A stretch of 11,076 bases of DNA from Gamarada debralockiae (Eukaryota > Ascomycota > Leotiomycetes > Helotiales > Hyphodiscaceae): assembly GCA_002803225.1 (NCBI GenBank), contig NXFV01000593.1:1-11076 (forward strand). The letters run 5' to 3'. Under the pieces are notes generated by a model. That model did not search any database. It had not been told where the DNA came from and saw only the letters and a program-made list of their open reading frames with translations. Made by a program: the position numbers and the translations under genes. Shown piece after piece: positions 7,473 to 11,076 of the stretch. Position 1 is the stretch's first letter. The number at the start of each line of letters is the position of its first letter.

Positions 7473-8444
7473 TCCACCCAGCCCGCTGCTTCAGCACCGT
7501 TCCGCGAGTTGCCATCGACAATGAATTTGATCCGTTTATCCTATATCGTATCTCTCAATGCGGCATGAGTGACCAGCGAATCTCCTTTTGTCCTGCCCGA
7601 AGCTAACTTCTGGTCCGCTAACGATAGATCCCTTGGAAACGCATTAAAGTGATATTTTATTTCTACGCAGTGATGTCCGGTGCCATGGATAGGGCCTGGA
7701 AATGGGTTGCCAAACAAGGACTTTATAAACGGCCACTGTTGTCCTATGGTGAGCAACACCCCTCAGATCCTGCGTGCATTTTCAAGCCGAACGTTGAGGA
7801 AGATGTCCCTGGCACGAGCAATGGGTTGACTAAACTCAACATCTGTTATAAATCGATTCAGAGCTGCGCAATTCGCCATCTTTAGATATCCCGTACGCTT
7901 CAAGGATGGGCTCCTGGGTGCTTTGGCTGAACTTGCGTTGAAAACAACCTCCATGGTGCCGAAACTTTGGAATCTTCTGGTGACCATGTACACACTGCCC
8001 TGTTCATTGAATCCTTAGTGAGAAGATCATTCAGCTCATCTCGGGGATTGAAGAGCACAGTGGAAAGAGCAATCTTACTTCGACATCGACTTATCCGATC
8101 ATTATGTCAATTGTTTCAGGTGACGACTTTTGGTTGTTGGTCTCGACGGCCGAAGTGTTATCAGGCTCCAAATTTATATGGGCGCCGGTCTGAAGTCAAT
8201 GACAATGTCAAGTTGTCATTCACCAGAGAAAGTAAGTACCAGATCAATTTGCGGCATGCTAGAAATATTTCCCTTGCAGATACTTGCTTCAACTTTGTCA
8301 ACTTGGTGTTGCATCATCGTCTCGCAATCCCATGCGATCGCACAATTTGGCCAAGAGCTTGCCGGCTCTTCCTATGGCGGGTCATATGGACTTTTTTCCA
8401 AAAAACGATTCTGCCAGTTCCTAACCAGATGAGGTAAGACCATG
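7473..8444. other. Unresolved region with coding-like fragments, probable gene relic
   Basis: Several short + strand stretches read like protein but do not join cleanly. Around 7510-7600 there is IDNEFDPFILYRISQCG. Around 8060-8115 there is EQSYFDIDLSDHYVNCF, ending at a possible GTGACG donor. Another stretch precedes the intron-like segment 8232-8279. GCTAAC branch-like motifs occur at about 7602 and 7618. The longest frame (7967-8437, 156 codons) has no recognisable domain. I interpret this as one or more decayed genes next to the RIP block, or a multi-exon gene I cannot assemble by eye. No function is proposed. Confidence 0.35.
8232..8279 (+). other. Candidate 48-bp intron (GTAAGT...TTGCAG)
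   Basis: This segment has a consensus GTAAGT donor, a pyrimidine-rich end with TTGCAG acceptor and the length of the other introns in this window. Both flanking + strand frames remain open to stops near 8430. It suggests a transcribed gene or relic here, but the flanking exons cannot be identified. Confidence 0.3.
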
Positions 8445-8459
8445 ACGGTTTTTATCGGT

Positions 8460-8498
8460 TATCTTTTTTAGTACCGCGTTACTATAGTAAAAAAGATA
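8460..8498. repeat. Inverted repeat at the edge of the AT-rich block
   Basis: TATCTTTTTTA (8460-8470) and TAAAAAAGATA (8488-8498) are exact 11-bp reverse complements around a 17-bp loop containing CCGCG. It sits where composition changes and could be the end of a transposon or a simple hairpin. Confidence 0.6.
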
Positions 8499-8525
8499 GT
8501 ATTCTAAAATCAAAAGCTTAGTCAA

Positions 8526-8543
8526 ATATATCTTAAGATATAT
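8526..8543. repeat. 18-bp perfect palindrome
   Basis: ATATATCTTAAGATATAT is its own reverse complement. In AT-rich DNA such palindromes arise easily, so its meaning is uncertain. Confidence 0.6.
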
Positions 8544-9232
8544 CGAGTTAAACGAAGGGGAGGAGTATAGTAGATCGAGAGAAGTAATACCTGTAGGCTA
8601 ATTACTAGTATTTGTATTTAATTACTACTAAAAAAGAATTTATCCTTAAACTCCTTTGTTTCTTTTAATATTATAATCTTTTTCTCTCTCTTTTTAATCT
8701 CTAGCTTATACTAGTCTAATATTATCGCTTACGCCTTTATAAGGCTAAGTTTTACTAGTTAGTCGACTAAGGGAAGACTAGCTGCAAGTATCTATTATAG
8801 TTATAATCAAGGAGATACTATAAGAAAGAGGTCGAGAAAAGGTTAAAGGAGAGCTAGGTAATAATATAAAGACTTAAGAGTATTATCTTTTACTATAAAG
8901 ATATTAGATATACTAATACTTATTTTAATAAAAAGAAAGAACTTATAAAAGAAGCTATATCTTATATACTTATTATTAACCTTATAATTATAATAAGTAC
9001 TCTTAAAGAAGCCCTTAAGATATATATATTCTTTAAAAGGACTTTTCTTTTACTTATAATTATTATACTTAACTTACTAAACTTTATTACACTAGTATAT
9101 AGTAGTAGCTTTCTTATTTAATAAACGCTCTAGATTTAAGAATTTTTTTTTAATTTAAAGCTTATAGAGAATAAAGAGCTTTATAATCTTATTAAAATTA
9201 AGTAAGTTTTTCTTAGCCTTTAGTATAGCTAG

Positions 9233-9247
9233 AGTAGTAGTAGTAGT
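9233..9247. repeat. (AGT)5 microsatellite
   Basis: Five AGT units within the RIP block. No function is suggested. Confidence 0.75.
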
Positions 9248-9911
9248 AAGTTATTAAAGAGAGAGGGGTAATAGATTTACTCTATAACTAGCCTCTTATT
9301 AATATAATAAGAGAACTAGTAGTAGAGTAAATATACTACTTATAAGACTAGTCTTATTATTAAGGATATTATAGATAGAAGCTTTATTATAAGATATAGT
9401 AATTAATTATATTTAAAGGCTTTAATAGTATAAACGAATAATTTAAAGACTTTATAAATAAGATTATTTTTAAAGAAAAGAAAGAAAGATAAAGATTATA
9501 AGATTTCTACTATTATAGGTGAATATTTTAAAAGTAAATTATTAACTTAAACTAAATATCTACTTATTATCTTAATTATATTATCTTTATTAAAAGAGAG
9601 TTTATAAACTAAAGCTAGTATTTTATTAATTTAAAGTATATAAGTTAAAAAAAGTAAGTATATTTAAGTTATTAAATAAAGTAAAACTAAATTATTCTTA
9701 AAGTAAAACTAAAAGAAGACTATTATAATTATAGAATAAAAAGTTAGTCTACTTATTAAAGTATACTTATATATTAAATATTAACTTTAAAGATTAATAT
9801 CTCTTTTAAAAAGAGTCTTTAATTTATATATTAAATATATCCTTTAAACTCCTTTAAATTTAAGTTATTATTTTCTTCTTATTTTTACTACCCTTACCCC
9901 TTATACTAGTA

Positions 9912-9929
9912 TTCTTCTTCTTCTTCTTC
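9912..9929. repeat. (TTC)6 microsatellite
   Basis: Six TTC units in a pyrimidine-rich part of the RIP block, in the base steps left untouched by RIP. Confidence 0.75.
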
Positions 9930-11076
9930 TTTTATTTCTTTTATATCTCTCTTTATTACTTTCCCTTTATTTACTTTTTCTTTTTTTTAAAGTTATAATT
10001 TTATTTAAAATTCTTAAAAGAATTATACTTTTAATTAAATAAATACTTTTTAGCTAGCTAAGAATTTACTATAGTTATTATACTTAAATTTCTCTTATAT
10101 AAAGTAGTAATAGCTATTTACTAAGTAGTCTTTAGCTATATATAATTATTATTACTTTCTTTATTATTATCTCTAGAATTATTCTTTAAGTTTATAATAA
10201 GGTCTTTTTTTAAATACTTTTACTTAAATAAATAAATAAGCTTTTACTATACTTTTATAAGCCTTACTTATTACTATTTAGTTAACTTTTCTTTCTTAGG
10301 CTTATATAGTCTATTAATAATACTCTTCTTAAGCTCTTACTTAATATTCTTATTTATCTAAGGATATAGTAGAGATAATAATATAAAATTAAAAAATATA
10401 ATCTCTTTAATAACTAGTTTTATTAAATTTCTTAGGGGGAATTAAAGGTTTTTATCTTTAATTTTAATTTTAAGAGAATTAATCTTAGTTATTAAAAGAA
10501 TACTATCTCTTATAAGTATTCGAATTAGTATATAAGAAGGAGCTTAATTAAAAGGTATATAAGAATAAGCTTAAGATCTATCTTATAGAATAAATATACT
10601 AAAGTATAGTTTAATATAAACCTTCTAGAATATAAAATCTTTTAGACTATATCTATTTATATTTAGTAGTAGCCTAAGAGAAAGATAGTCTATTAGCTAA
10701 CTAGTATAAATAAAACTCTTTAAGACTACTAATATATTACTTAGCTTTTCTTTTCTTTTATTCTTTGCCTTTAATTTTATTAATATATTATTTAGTTTTT
10801 AAATTAATAGCTTAATAAGTTTTAAGGTATTGAGCTATAGCTTATAATTAATATAATAGGTCCTTTAATAGTTATTTCTAAAGATAAGTTATTAAAAGTA
10901 TAATCTTTAATTATTTAACTATTTATTAATCTTAAGAAAGGTATACTTACTTAATAATAATTTTAAAATATACTTTCTCTTTCTTTTCTTTTTATTATTA
11001 TTATTCTATTATAACTTACTACTAAGTATAAAGATCTTAAAGTTATATAGTAGAATATACTTATCTCTCTTTATAT

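Larger units (their letters stand above)
8445..11076. repeat. RIP-saturated AT-rich block (decayed transposon DNA)
   Basis: From about 8450 the sequence becomes strongly A+T-rich and stays so to the window edge. CpA and TpG are nearly absent: from about 8830 to the end I find by eye roughly one CpA and three TpG, while TpA is everywhere. Remaining C is mostly in CT or CC and remaining G in AG or GG. This is the expected end state of RIP, which converts CpA to TpA on both strands of duplicated DNA. Stops are frequent in all frames and no gene survives. The parent element or elements cannot be identified; several nested copies are possible. Confidence 0.9.

Noticed and set aside
8445..11076. 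Mitochondrial DNA insert as the cause of the AT richness
   Set aside because: Plain AT richness would not remove CpA and TpG so selectively while leaving CT and AG steps; RIP explains the dinucleotide pattern better.

Overview
This window is from a filamentous ascomycete (Pezizomycotina-type) nuclear genome. The evidence is GT-AG introns of about 37-59 bp, two typical fungal regulatory gene families (a Zn(II)2Cys6 transcription factor and a LaeA-like methyltransferase), a Tad1-type LINE fragment, and a long AT-rich block with the signature of repeat-induced point mutation (RIP). The class or species cannot be fixed from the sequence.

Layout. (1) Bases 1-2008: a Tad1-like LINE remnant on the + strand. 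It holds a broken ORF1 (gag-like, zinc-knuckle) and a probable 3' UTR ending in (AC)10; ORF2 is absent. ORF1 is split by a 413-bp solo LTR (846-1258) with TGTAACA/TGTTACA ends and a CCTAT target-site duplication. (2) Bases 2009-3252: mostly non-genic, with one weak minus-strand exon candidate and the leader of the next gene. (3) Bases 3253-5204, + strand: a five-exon Zn(II)2Cys6 transcription factor of about 581-584 aa, with a reading-frame conflict at the exon 4/5 junction. (4) Bases 5314-6766, - strand: an apparently intact six-exon, 396-aa SAM-dependent methyltransferase of the LaeA/UMTA-like family, convergent with the transcription factor, 109 bp between stop codons. (5) Bases 6767-8444: ordinary-composition DNA with short coding-like pieces on both strands and no gene I can name. 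(6) Bases 8445-11076: a heavily RIP-mutated AT-rich block in which CpA and TpG are almost absent and no coding capacity survives.

How the parts relate. The two credible host genes are both regulator types often found near fungal secondary-metabolite or niche-adaptation loci. They sit on an island of about 5 kb between a nested transposon remnant and an AT isochore. No biosynthetic enzyme is visible, so a cluster role is inference only. I did not find a clearly new biological system. The most informative observations are the nested transposon history, the frame conflict in the transcription factor, and the sharp contrast between a lightly mutated LINE and a saturated RIP block.
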